DNA from: Osmia lignaria lignaria
Taxonomy: Eukaryota; Arthropoda; Insecta; Hymenoptera; Megachilidae
Length of the DNA: 64,000 nt
Reading direction: 5' to 3'
Assembly (NCBI RefSeq): GCF_051020975.1
Contig: NC_135039.1
Span: 12,684,692 to 12,748,691, forward strand
The position numbers and the translations under genes are program-made. Positions 48,201 to 58,094 of this stretch are shown one piece after another (position 1 is the first letter of the stretch; each line of letters begins with the position of its first letter). The notes under the pieces were generated by a model. That model ran no database searches and was not told where the DNA came from. It saw only the letters and a list, made by a program, of their open reading frames with translations.

Positions 48201-51200
48201 CAGGGGGACTAGCCCTGTCAATTTTAATATTAATAATACCAATAATAACAATAATAATAATTCTAGTCATAATTGCTGTGAGTGTGTATGTCCTAGGTTA
48301 AGTAATGTCGCCAGCAGCGTGACTAATTGCCCCGGGTCAAACCGGGGCTCTGTTTTCAGCAATAATGGGCAGAGCAGGAGGGGCCGAGGGGACACCGTCA
48401 ACAGTACGAGAGCAGGAACCCGCGAAGCTAGAGCTAGAGGAGTACCCCCCAGAGGTCGGGCCCAACAGACGCCCGCGACGCACCGGCGAGGGAGAGTGAC
48501 CCCCCCGCCTTCACCTGAGCGCTGGGGATCCCGGAGAGGGCGCGACCCGCATCGGGACACACGGCTCCCTGATGCCGTCCCACACGCCGGCCGAACCGAC
48601 GAGCCAACCCGCGGTGCCGATCGACCCGAAGTGCTCCGTAGGAGCACGAGGGCAGCGATAGGCATCGAAAGGGTGAGTCTCGTTGAGGAAGCCGAAACGG
48701 TGACGACGCTTCAGGCGCTGGAGGACTTCGCTGCGAAAGTGGCGGAGTTCTTCGTTAAGCATCGGGCTGTGGATACCGAGCGGGCCGCAAATTCAGCCAC
48801 CAGTGGGAGGGGTGGCCGGCCACAAGCGGCTGCGGGGAGAGAGGGTGGGTCTCGCCGTCCGAGGGACAGCTCGACGACGACCGGTACTCCTACCAACCGC
48901 GAGGAATATGTTCGAGAGGCGACGCGCATTCAGCGCTTGTTCCGTGCGAACCGGAAGCGTGCGGTGCGGGAGGTCCTGAAAGGGTCCTCCCCACACTGTG
49001 AAGTGTCGAAGGACGTAGTCCAGCGACACTTCACAGAAATGTACGCTCCTCGGGATCGTGCGGGGCCCCTCCCGACTATCCATTACGAGACAGCACAGGA
49101 ATGTGACGCTCTGGTGTCGGCATGTACGGCCGCCGAGGTGAGTCGCCGCCTGGACCGGATGAAGAAATCTTCTCCGGGTCCCGACGGCGTAACCTACGGT
49201 GATTTGCGCGATGTCGACCCAGGCGCCACGCTCTTAACGGCGTTGTTTAACGCCTGTCTCAAGATGGAGCATATTCCGCGCGTCTCGAAGGAGTCCAACA
49301 CCGTTCTTGTTCATAAGAAGGGTGACCGGGATGACTTGTCGAACTGGAGACCTCTCGCGATGGGCGATACCCTGCCCAAACTCTTCGCCGCTGTAATGGC
49401 CGACCGCCTCACTCACTGGGCCGTACTTAACCGACGGCTCTCACGAGGCCAAAAGGGCTTCCTGCCGTACGAGGGGTGCCTTGAGCATAACTTCGTGCTG
49501 CAGGAATGCATCGCCGACGCTCGGAGGAAGAAAGGGGAACTGGTGGTGGCGTGGCTGGATCTTTCCAATGCTTTTGGATCGATCCCGCACGCCACTATCC
49601 TGGAGTCGCTCTCCAACGCCGGGGCACCGCGGGCGATCACAAATATCGTCGCCAGTCTGTACACAGACTGTGCGACGAGGGTCCGCACCTCTGAGGGATA
49701 CACGGAAAAAATCCCCATCCAATCAGGGGTAAAACAGGGATGCCCCCTCAGCCCCATCCTGTTCAATCTTGCAATTGAGCCCCTACTCCGCGTGGCCGAG
49801 GAATCGACCGGTGGCTATGAGATCGCGGGTGAAACGGTCGAGGAGCTCGCCTACGCGGATGACCTCACACTGCTGGCGACATACGAGGAGGAGATGAGGG
49901 ATATGCTGCACAACGTTGAAGTTACTGCCAGCAACTTGGGTCTCGCCTTCAACGCGAAGAAATGTGCTACTCTACATTTACGAGGCCGGGACGACGTACT
50001 GGACACCGTGTACTGTATCCAGGAGGAACCCGTTCCGGCTCTGGGAAAAGGTGAGCCCTACCAGCATCTAGGGGTCCCAACCGGGGTTCAGCTCGATCAG
50101 ACGCCCTACACCACGATCCGTGGCGTGTTAGAGGACCTGGGCGCGGTGGACCAGTCACTGCTCGCCCCCTGGCAGAAGATCGAGACGGTGGCGACATTTA
50201 TTGTCCCCCGTCTCGATTTCCTGCTTAGGGGAGCCAACATGCGACGAATGGCCCTGTCGGAGCTCGACAAGGCTATCAAGCGGACGGTCAAGCTATGGCT
50301 TAACCTGCCCCAGCGGGCTAGCCCGGAGGTGGTCCACATTCCCCCGTCACTGGGAGGGTGTGGACTCCCTCCGATAGCCGACCTCGCGGAGGTTACGGCC
50401 GTGGCTCACGCATTCAGGATGCTGAATGCGGGTGACACGGTCGTGGCTAACATCGCGAGGTACTCGCTGGAAGCTGCCGCGAGCGAGAAGCTTTGCCGGG
50501 CTCCGACTGGTCGGGATCTTGCCCAGTACCTGTCGGGCTCTTTGGCCGGGGACTGGTCAAGACCAACGACGGGTCGTTCGTCGTTTTGGTCGAGGGTGCG
50601 ATCCGCTGCGCTGAGGTCTGGAGCGCGTCTCGGTTTTCGCTGGGAGTGGTGCGATGATCGGGCTGAGCTCGCGGTTGTGATGGAGTCCCGAAATGGACGT
50701 CGGGTGGTCGTGCCGCCTCAAGCCAAGGCACACGTCATCACCAGGATGAGGGCCGCAGTGACGGAGCGCTACCTGTCCTCGCTTCTTCGGAAGCCGGACC
50801 AAGGAAAGGCTTTCCAGGCAACCACCCAACATGCGGCGAGCAATCGCTTCATGAGGGGTGGTGCGTTTATCCGCTTCGCTGATTGGAGGTTTATTCATCG
50901 CGCCCGCCTCGACGTGCTCCCGTTAAACGGAGCCCGTCGATGGGGGAGCGATGATAAGCGCTGCAGGCGATGCGGATACACGCTGGAAAGCCTTCCTCAT
51001 GTGCTCTGCCACTGCGGTCCTCATTCTGCCGCCAGGCAGAGACGGCACGACAACCTCGTCTCGAGGTTGAGTAGGGCGATCCGGCTCCCTGGTGAGATCC
51101 GGGTCAACAGGCGTATTCCCGGGGCGACAGGAGAGTCCGCGGCGCTTCGCCCGGACATCGTCGTCACGCACGAAGCGTCGAGGACTATAGTACTGGTCGA

Positions 51201-52188
51201 TGTAACCGTGCCCTTCGAAAACACGATGCAGGCCATCGCAGACGCACGCACAGAGAAAATTAATAAATACAAAGATCTCGCAGATTCTCTGAAAGGGCGC
51301 GGTTACAGGGTATACTTGGACGCTTTCATTGTGGGCGCCCTGGGCGCCTGGGATCCGGGGAACGAGTTCCTCCTTGAATTACTAAGAATATCGCCGCGAT
51401 ACGCTTCTTTAATGCGTAAACTAATGATAGCTGAGACAATCGCGTGGTCCCGAGACATGTACGTTGAGCATGTCTCGGGAATTAGACAGTACACGGTGTC
51501 CAGTACTGATAACAATAGAGTCAATTCCGATGAATTGGAAGGCGAGGCCCGTGATTCCGCATCTCCTCCTCGCAGCTGAACACCGAGTAAAATGTTTACA
51601 ACATATCTGGCTTCTTTTCTAGCTACTCTTTCTTTTTCTTTCTTTTCTTTCTTCGCTTGCTGATTCTTTAATCTATAATACTGTATTCTATCCTCTCCAT
51701 AGCTAAATCTTTACTCGGTGTCTATGTGTTGTCTTCTCCCTCTGCACCCATTCTTCGTATGCATATGCATGGCTATGCTTAATCTCTAGTCATGCCTATA
51801 CCTGCTCTATATTTATATGCAAGCTTATATTTACACCTTATATATGCATTTATTCTTATATCTATATCTATATCTATGTTTATTTTCATATTTTCATATA
51901 GGTCTATCTATGCTCGAAAATAGATCTATCATTACATCTAGCGCATAGTACTTAAGAACTACATTAAAAAGAAGATCTCCTCGGGCTATTAGTCCCTTCT
52001 TTATAATACTCGAATGGTGACTTTTATAATATATTATGAACGCGACGTATGCAATGGGAGAATGTTCCCGCTGCATTAGAATATCCCACTATATCATACC
52101 ACCTGAAGGGCTACGCCCAAGACTGCTGTATGAACATCCCTCAGGGACAAGTCCCTGGGGAAACATCAAATGTTAAAATAAAGCGCTT
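45273..52188 (+). mobile_element. U2-targeting non-LTR retrotransposon (Utopia-like), copy 2
   Basis: Same organisation and orientation as copy 1. The 5' UTR and about the first 4.7 kb of the ORF are almost identical to copy 1. The last few hundred bases of the ORF and the 3' UTR are clearly more divergent. The 3' tail ends GGGGAAACATC..AAAATAAAGCGCTTTA. It keeps the terminal hairpin at 52139-52160, with different bases that still pair (CAGGGAC/GTCCCTG), and then joins U2 at TATCTG. Copy 1 lacks the AAAATAAAGCGCTTTA tail. Confidence 0.88.
46345..51579 (+). CDS. Utopia-like ORF: zinc fingers, reverse transcriptase, restriction-like endonuclease (copy 2)
   Basis: 1744 residues, intact, so this copy may also be competent. 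All catalytic motifs of copy 1 are kept: the two N-terminal zinc fingers, LDLSNAFGSIPH, SGVKQGCPLSP, YADD, the CCHC finger, RPD and VDV. In the first 1000 residues only two differences from copy 1 are visible. After the CCHC finger replacements become frequent, and the C-terminus is four residues shorter with a different last segment (ASPPRS instead of SSPPQA). Most replacements are conservative (Lys/Arg, Ile/Val), which suggests past selection on the endonuclease. Start chosen as for copy 1. Confidence 0.92.
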   Translation: MTSTTNPQPSCTARGNEVIITFPPPETFPCPFCNEGAPPSRMKVAVYQRHEDLGKHLRLHHHGASRRWVCGVCFFTDDSAYALKKVRKHHADSHANNAVPRAAGARTSAPAGRVSGGAPLVGGDSAEERPSIDVALPETTQRPSPSPLEAAAPTTRGGALARAKKTTTSTNSRTTVAAKPSNAPKRKPVITSTVTGRNLLTGWAIKKTAATSTTRKSGTPSSPADGRPPSTGSPATPPTVDLTTPPAGTGAAKRTSGGSVSMRRPSGGASTTLTPPIKEKEKSPGTKRRSTRATTEPPQPGPPQRTAARKVTPAVTYAEVTRGTSTVTTTMTTRRMARATSLPPVPRNDKDGGASTTQAPPTMPVTATCTFATAGTLTLTTTSVYSKPVAVVTVATRRSGGGISPRGLKKKIQEDTVLLESAPTTRARATRATTEPPRTPPRAKQTKKRRSPPADMSPATVSDTATPTTPEERPATRRSTRAKTLSPGSTQEKRRRDGTTTLPSPAGRPGRRRILPAIAEASPVVTAAPIKEKGKKKEKEQEDEEKGEWRDFTPRIRRRRVGRREEEGETTNPSPRTQARQPPRLHDEGAEEEVVRVPRVVEVSVAPEQGPPSDKVTIDRGTSPVNFNINNTNNNNNNNSSHNCCECVCPRLSNVASSVTNCPGSNRGSVFSNNGQSRRGRGDTVNSTRAGTREARARGVPPRGRAQQTPATHRRGRVTPPPSPERWGSRRGRDPHRDTRLPDAVPHAGRTDEPTRGADRPEVLRRSTRAAIGIERVSLVEEAETVTTLQALEDFAAKVAEFFVKHRAVDTERAANSATSGRGGRPQAAAGREGGSRRPRDSSTTTGTPTNREEYVREATRIQRLFRANRKRAVREVLKGSSPHCEVSKDVVQRHFTEMYAPRDRAGPLPTIHYETAQECDALVSACTAAEVSRRLDRMKKSSPGPDGVTYGDLRDVDPGATLLTALFNACLKMEHIPRVSKESNTVLVHKKGDRDDLSNWRPLAMGDTLPKLFAAVMADRLTHWAVLNRRLSRGQKGFLPYEGCLEHNFVLQECIADARRKKGELVVAWLDLSNAFGSIPHATILESLSNAGAPRAITNIVASLYTDCATRVRTSEGYTEKIPIQSGVKQGCPLSPILFNLAIEPLLRVAEESTGGYEIAGETVEELAYADDLTLLATYEEEMRDMLHNVEVTASNLGLAFNAKKCATLHLRGRDDVLDTVYCIQEEPVPALGKGEPYQHLGVPTGVQLDQTPYTTIRGVLEDLGAVDQSLLAPWQKIETVATFIVPRLDFLLRGANMRRMALSELDKAIKRTVKLWLNLPQRASPEVVHIPPSLGGCGLPPIADLAEVTAVAHAFRMLNAGDTVVANIARYSLEAAASEKLCRAPTGRDLAQYLSGSLAGDWSRPTTGRSSFWSRVRSAALRSGARLGFRWEWCDDRAELAVVMESRNGRRVVVPPQAKAHVITRMRAAVTERYLSSLLRKPDQGKAFQATTQHAASNRFMRGGAFIRFADWRFIHRARLDVLPLNGARRWGSDDKRCRRCGYTLESLPHVLCHCGPHSAARQRRHDNLVSRLSRAIRLPGEIRVNRRIPGATGESAALRPDIVVTHEASRTIVLVDVTVPFENTMQAIADARTEKINKYKDLADSLKGRGYRVYLDAFIVGALGAWDPGNEFLLELLRISPRYASLMRKLMIAETIAWSRDMYVEHVSGIRQYTVSSTDNNRVNSDELEGEARDSASPPRS

Positions 52189-52338
52189 TATCTGTTCTTA
52201 TCAGCTTAATATCTGATACACTCCCCATCGGGGAGTCAGAATATTAACCTTATTTTTGGAATTGGTCGGACTCCGGGGCTTGCTCCGACTCCGACACGGG
52301 TCGTACCTGCCTTGCAGTGCCGCAGGACGCGGCCCACA
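52189..52338 (+). repeat. 150-bp copy of the U2 snRNA 3' segment between elements 2 and 3
   Basis: Identical by eye to 38037-38186 and 45123-45272, although element 3 next to it is strongly diverged. The boundaries are TATCTG on the left and CGGCCCACA on the right. Confidence 0.86.
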
Positions 52339-53832
52339 TTTATTAATTTAAACGTAATATTGAGCATTTTAAAATGCTCTGACTTTTCTTTTAGTTTTTA
52401 TTTTTATCTGGGGTCGCGATCGCGTTTTGGACTTATCCCAATGGCAGTGGTGCGACTCACTGTGAGATAGACGACTGGGACGCGTGGTAAGTGGCGATTG
52501 GGAGACTGGTGGTGGTTTTCTATAGCGTTGCGTTACTGTAAAGTGGTGCCACCTGGAGCGCGCAAATCGCTGGTCAACTCCAGGCGGACATTTCGATATA
52601 TCGAAACTTTCGTCGCGTCCGTTTCCGGCGCGACTTTGTTCGCGGTAGTTTGTCTGTTTATAGTTCGAATTAACTGTTATCTGTGAGAACGCACAGTCGT
52701 CTCTTCGTTTCGTTCGTTCCTGTTTTTATTTTTAACTGATAATCTAGTCACTAGATTAGGGTTTTATTGTATTCTACTTTATTTTACTTCATCAATTTTA
52801 TCTATTAATTTTATTTACTTTATTACTATTTTAACATGAGTTCGACGACGAACCCCCAGTCCAGCTGCACCGCCAGGGGCAACGAGGTCATTATTACCTC
52901 CCCCCCCCCATGAAACCTTCCCATGCCCCTTCTGCAATAAAGGGGCACCCCCATCTCGAATGAAGTGGTCGTGTACCAGCGGCACGAGGACTTAGGCAAG
53001 CACCTGCGCCTCCAACACCACGGCACAAACAGAAGGTGGGTCTGCGGTGTGTGTTTCTTCATCGACGACAGCACTTATCTGCTGAAGAAGATGTGGAAGC
53101 ACCACGCAGACTCCCACAGGAGTAATGCAGTGCCTCGTGCCGCTGGGACGCGGTCATCTGCCCCAAAGGGAGATAATAGTGGCGGTGCACCCTTGGCTAG
53201 GGGGGATTCAGCCGAGGAGCGACCCTCTATAGACGCGGCGCCCTCTACGACCCAGAGGCCCCCTCCGTCCCCGTTGGAAGCGTCAGGGACCACCACGCGT
53301 GGAGTACCCTTGGCTGGGGGGGGATTCAGCCGAGGAGCGACCCTCTATAGACGCGGCGCACTCTACGACCAAGAGGCCCCCTCCGTCCCCGTTGGAAGCG
53401 GCAGGGACCACCACGGGTGGAGGCGCGCTGACGCCCGCCACTAAAGCTACCACAACCAACCCCAGGACTGCGCTAAAGGAGAAGCCTGTAATCACTTAAT
53501 CGGTGACTGGGAGAAACCTTATGATGGGCTGGGCTATCAAGAAGACAACGACCACGAGGAAGAGCGAGACGCCGTCCAGCCCCAGCGATGGACGACCTAT
53601 TTTTATTTCTATATTTGTTTTATATCTATGTTTATGTTCATATTTATATGTCTATCTACGTTTTAGTATAGATTTATTTCTACATCTAGCGCATATTACT
53701 TAATAACTACACTAAAAAGAAGATTCTATTATATGTATATTCCCATCTAAAGGGCTACGTCCAAGACTGCTGTAAATGTACCCCCCAAGGGCAGGCCATT
53801 GGGGAAACGTTAATTGTTAAAATAAAGCGCTA
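52339..53832 (+). mobile_element. Internally deleted Utopia-like element, copy 3
   Basis: About 1.5 kb. It keeps a shortened 5' UTR with the CCTGGAG/CTCCAGG hairpin and the CGATATATCG palindrome, the zinc-finger start of the ORF, then jumps near 53600 from coding text (GATGGACGACCT) straight into 3' UTR-like text. The 3' tail retains the hairpin (CCCCAAGGGC with GCCATTGGGG) and AAAATAAAGCGC. It lacks reverse transcriptase and endonuclease, so it would depend on a full-length copy. It diverges from copies 1 and 2 throughout, so it is older or from another subfamily. Confidence 0.85.
52836..53600 (+). pseudogene. Broken N-terminal ORF fragment of the Utopia-like element, copy 3
   Basis: Starts MSSTTNPQ like the intact copies, but the frame breaks in the C run near 52905 and again near the codon for the zinc-finger Lys. 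Later stretches (HEDLGKHLRLQHHG, CGVCFF, TGRNLMMGWAIKK) match the intact protein in shifted frames. A segment of about 117 bp (from about 53190) is repeated in tandem. All downstream domains are deleted. Confidence 0.82.
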
Positions 53833-53968
53833 TATCTGTTCTTATCACACACTCCCCATCGGGGAATCAGAATATTAACCTTATTTTTGGAATCGGTCGG
53901 AATCCGAGGCTTGCTCCCACTCCGACACGGGTGGTACCTGCCTTGCACTGCCCCAGGACACGGTCGAC
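53833..53968 (+). pseudogene. Decayed U2 3' segment, end of the array
   Basis: Starts TATCTGTTCTTATCA, then has a 14-bp deletion and about ten substitutions relative to the other three copies, breaking stems III and IV. It keeps the array-specific CTCCCCATCGGGGA and TTATTTTTGGAAT. It probably is the original 3' half of the U2 gene, cut off when the first element inserted. Confidence 0.75.
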
Positions 53969-53983
53969 ATTATTTATTTTGCA

Positions 53984-54003
53984 GTTTAATTTAAATTATT
54001 AGA
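53984..54003 (+). terminator. 3'-box-like sequence after the decayed U2 end
   Basis: GTTTAATTTAAATTATTAGA starts about 16 bases after the U2 end. It resembles the snRNA 3' box, GTTT..AAA..AGA, which directs 3' end formation by the Integrator complex. No equally good match follows the intact U2 at 38185. The motif is loose and AT-rich, so chance is possible. Confidence 0.4.
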
Positions 54004-54357
54004 CTTTTTCTCGAAATTTGAGTAATACGCTCACCGCGCGCTCCTACTGCTAAATTGCGGCTAGGGAGCAAGGGGGGACTATACACAATTATATAGTTAC
54101 AGTTCATACACACTCCTATAGTAGGCAACATTTATCTAATTCCAGCTGTTTCAACCAAAAAAAGAAACAGGTAAAAATGCAATAATCGCACTAATAAACG
54201 TTAAGTATTTTTAATACATAAAAATAGAACATACAATTTATTTCGAATAATACATTTACAGATTGAACAATCCTCCAGAATAGAAGATGTACATTTGGCA
54301 TATTATATATAGGAACGTTTGGTCGAGTAAAAAGCAGTGGTCGAATACTTTTATTAA

Positions 54358-57176
54358 TTAACTCTTATACTGTTTCAGCAGGCTGAAAATCTTATTATAC
54401 ACCAAAGAGTCAACGTTGTTGCCCCAAACGAAATCAAGATGTGCATAATCCTTGTTTGGTATCAATAATTTCTCCGCACTAGGTACTACTTCTGATAATC
54501 TGATCGAGTCCTATTAAAGTGGAACAAAATTGTACATAAATCATTTAAGTAATCCTACATACAGTCAAAGTGTAATATACAAACCTTGTAATCAACCAAA
54601 GCGTCATTGGTACTGTAAAGTATATATACTGGTACAGTGATATTATTCAGGTTGTATTGAGGAGGCTGAATCTGTTTATAAGTCTGTAAGTTAGTGATAA
54701 GACCATGGTCGAACCGTTGAAACTTCCCTATGAAGAAACAGAAACACGCAATGAACGACTATAAGAGAAGAAAATATACAAAATGGTATAAAGTATTAAC
54801 CTGAGTTCATTAACTGTCCATAATGCACAAGTTGCATCACCGATGCACCGGCAGGATCGTATCGCACAACTTGAGGTACCAGTGTCTATAATTAAAAAAT
54901 AGAACGTAATGAAATTGCTAAACTGTAATAAAACAACGAACATGCTAATTGCAGTTACCGTATTTAGTTCTTTGTCAACTCCAGCCGCAAGGAACATAAT
55001 ATTTTTACACATGGGCATTAAAGGTGCATTCTCCTGGCATCCTTTTGTTGCAAGAATCTTCAGAAGCGTCTGCGATGGCATAAACTCGTATAGACCTATC
55101 AGATCTCCCAGTGCCTGCGGAGTTAATTCAAATATTTTTTATCTCAAAATATACAGTGGGGACATAAACTGCTAAATAAAAGGAAAGGAAAGAAAAGAAA
55201 AAGATAGAAACATTCACTGTCGCGAACAACTTTAGAGTCAGACATCTGTGGAGTAGAAGTAATTGATACAATATGGGAATTTCACCTTTAGATCCGAAGC
55301 AAACGGAGCCAAAAGACGTAAGAAAGCGTTCCTCGAGTTTCCCATAAAGACTGCCGGTGCCAAATTGAAGGAGGCGATTATTTTCTTCTGATATTCTGGT
55401 CGTTCGCTGGCCATCACGAAGAACGAGGTACCACCCTGGCTGTGCCCTATGTAGTAAATCTTCTCCTGCTTCGTTTTCTCTATAATGTAATCGATCATGG
55501 CTGGAACGTCGTACGTCCCTATCTCGTGCCAGCTTTACATAAACATTCATTTTTCAATTTTACATGAAGTATTTATCTTTTCGGTTTATCAGCTGATGAT
55601 AAAGATTTTGATTCTACTTGAAAATGACATTGTAATCGTGATGATAATTACTTCACAGATCCTGAGGAGATAACGATAACAATGATGAGATTATTCACTA
55701 AAGAACCTGAAGATTACATGAGAAGATTTCACTAAAGTACCTGAATTTCCAGAATTTGCCGTTCGTAGTGTTCATCACTCTATGTTTCCGGCTGTATCTG
55801 CTGCCACGAACATTGCCCAACCACACATCGTATCCCCGATCCGACAGCAAGAAAGCTAGAAAAGAAAGTACGGTGTTTATCTTTTCAAAATTCGGGCCAT
55901 TTTGGTCTCAACACGTCGACTGTCATGATGGTCTTTGGTAATTGAATTATTAGGAAAAGAGAAGAAAATGGAAAGCTTGAACAACCCAAGACACCAAATT
56001 GAAATTTTTATTTGGAAAATTAACCAATTGTAAGGTTCATAATATTTCTAACCACACGGATCTGTTTCTACTGCGCCAGCCAAGGTGTTAATACTCTTCT
56101 TCTGAAGAGAAAAGTTATGACACAAAACCATCTACCATGTGAACAGAAATGAATACCTAAACTCCTTGTAGGATCCGAGATTACCCATGTAGCTGCGCAA
56201 TCGAACAGTCCGTGCAAAAGTAACACAGCCGGCTTAGGTTTAGAGGTATTTTGGCGACCGGTGACTCTATGCATCTGCAGTATGTAGCCATCTTCTGTGG
56301 TGACTTGATGAGTTTCAGCGTTGTAGCCTTTCCTTCTCGCTAACTCAGCCTATCAGAATATAAGTTTTTTATTCTATTGTATTTTTTAGCAATAATACAA
56401 CAAATTCTAAGTACATTGCTAATTATTTGACTTGGAATTGGCAATATAAAAAAAGCTCTATCTATGCATAGGCAATATAACGAGAGTTTACTGTATTAAG
56501 TAAAATTTTTTCATCCTTTTCTATAGAGTTATCCAAATTGAGTGTCACATCTTCAAATTGAAATAAAACGCAAAGTATGTGATTTTTTTATGGTTTCTTT
56601 ATTTTAACACAAAGTCTACTGTGTGATATTAATTATCATAGATAATATTATTTAAATATCGTTTCACCCAATTTTTCATTATATTTTCATACAAGTCGAA
56701 TTCAATTTCATTCTTTAGTCAATAGTCTTTGCATTATTGGGATAAACTTCACTTTCCATAAAGCCCATAAAAAAATCTAATGGTGTTTAATCATCCGATC
56801 TTAAGTAGCAATTGGTGTCTCCTCCTCGTGAAAAATTACTCGTTAAATTTGATCAAATGTATCGAGCTCGCGAAAAAAAGCAGAGAAGGACTGTTGAATG
56901 ATATTGTTTTTCATAATTAACGTCATAAAATAGACTTTGTATTAAAATAAAGTAACCATACAAAAATCAAATACTTTGCGTTTGTGCCACTCAATTTGGA
57001 TAATCCTATATAAAACGTTTCTTAAAATTTTCTTTATTACAATGAAATTTACTTACAGGATCTGGAAATATAAATTTTGTATCAAGATTGGAGCTCGGCA
57101 CATTTTCCTCTTCCTTAATGGGTACTCCCAATACGAATGGCAACACGAGACACGATACATAGAATATTTTGAGCAT
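54358..57176 (-). CDS. Acid lipase (lysosomal acid / lipase 3-like)
   Basis: Secreted or lysosomal alpha/beta-hydrolase that cleaves triacylglycerols or cholesteryl esters. Eight exons in phase: 57176-57057, 56349-56157, 55855-55741, 55532-55286, 55114-54959, 54885-54801, 54727-54585, 54510-54358, giving 403 residues, the usual size. A signal peptide (MLKIFYVSCLVLPFVLG) is followed by the family start GYNAETHQVTTEDGY. The oxyanion segment is LLLHGLFD, and GYDVWLGNVRG follows. The nucleophile Ser is in GHSQGG, the Asp in STNDALVD and the His in YAHLDFVWG. All triad positions are present, so it should be active. The substrate cannot be told. It is divergent from the other lipase at 60096 but not closely related to it. 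Confidence 0.93.
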
Positions 57177-57823
57177 TCTGATGTTCCAGCTGGTTGTCTG
57201 CTAAAAGCAAACAGTTTCCACGCTTTATATAAAGAAACATCGATCAGATTAAAATTTATCGATCATCAACTTGTCGAGTTATCGATGAAAAAAAGGTACA
57301 CCCCTCCTGGAACAATTTGATGATCTTGATATGTTATTACACTGATCAATTTATCTGAAATTTATTGTTATCGGCTGTTTATTAATTTAATCCATATACC
57401 GTCATTGCGAACACATTTGTTAACTGATTAAACCAAACAACTTCAATCTTTGTAAGATAATAAATTTAGAAAACGCAAATATTCCAGGTGTTCACATGAA
57501 TTTAACGCATGCAGTTTATTATCTCATATATCACTGTTCGTGAAATGATAAATGTTAAACAATCGACGTTAATTATATACTGTTCTTACCGTATAACGCT
57601 ATTTTAATTCTGTTTAATCAGTTAATAATAGGAGCATGTTTATCTCTGTGAATCATGATCATTCAGCAGATGATTAAAATAAGAAAATCTACTTTTGCTA
57701 TTCAAAGATCAATGTTCCTTTCCTTCTTTCTACTTCTTCTTTCATTGCAATGCAGTAAAATCTCTATAAGTCCTCACTCCGGATAAGTCGTCATTTTCCT
57801 TTCCTCGTCATTTTAAAATTTAT
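57177..57823. other. 5' flank of the acid lipase
   Basis: AT-rich, presumably with the promoter of the minus-strand lipase. No other structure recognised. Confidence 0.35.
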
Positions 57824-58001
57824 ACCGCAGTTCACCAGAGTCCATAACTGCGAAGACCAGTTTGCGTTCTTTCGTGCGCATCTTCGCCCTGATTGGCGAT
57901 ACTCCCAAACGAAGTGGAACGCGATTGGCAGAGAGCTCGCTGCGTTCCCCCACCATCTTCCAACCCGTGCCTCGCAGTTATGGACTCTGGTGAACTGCGG
58001 T
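57824..58001. repeat. Palindromic repeat, ACCGCAGTTCACC family, copy 2
   Basis: 178 bp with perfect terminal inverted repeats ACCGCAGTTCACCAGAGTCC and GGACTCTGGTGAACTGCGGT, and an inner CGCCCTGATTGGCGAT palindrome. It matches 19416-19597. TATA-like flanks suggest a TA-type duplication. A non-autonomous element without ORF. Confidence 0.85.
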
Positions 58002-58094
58002 GTATATGATTTGTACTAACTTCTCGGTCTCTTGAGCGACTACTTATCGAGGTTTTATTGTAATTAAAATTTTCATTGCAAGCCCACGAAAAAC

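Noticed and set aside
38000..53968. Ordinary tandem U2 gene cluster
   Set aside because: Only the first copy has U2 bases 1-37 and a PSE; the others are 3' segments directly abutting retrotransposon ends.
56976..57320. 114-codon plus-strand open frame
   Set aside because: Antisense to the first exon of the acid lipase, whose signal peptide and splice phase are convincing.
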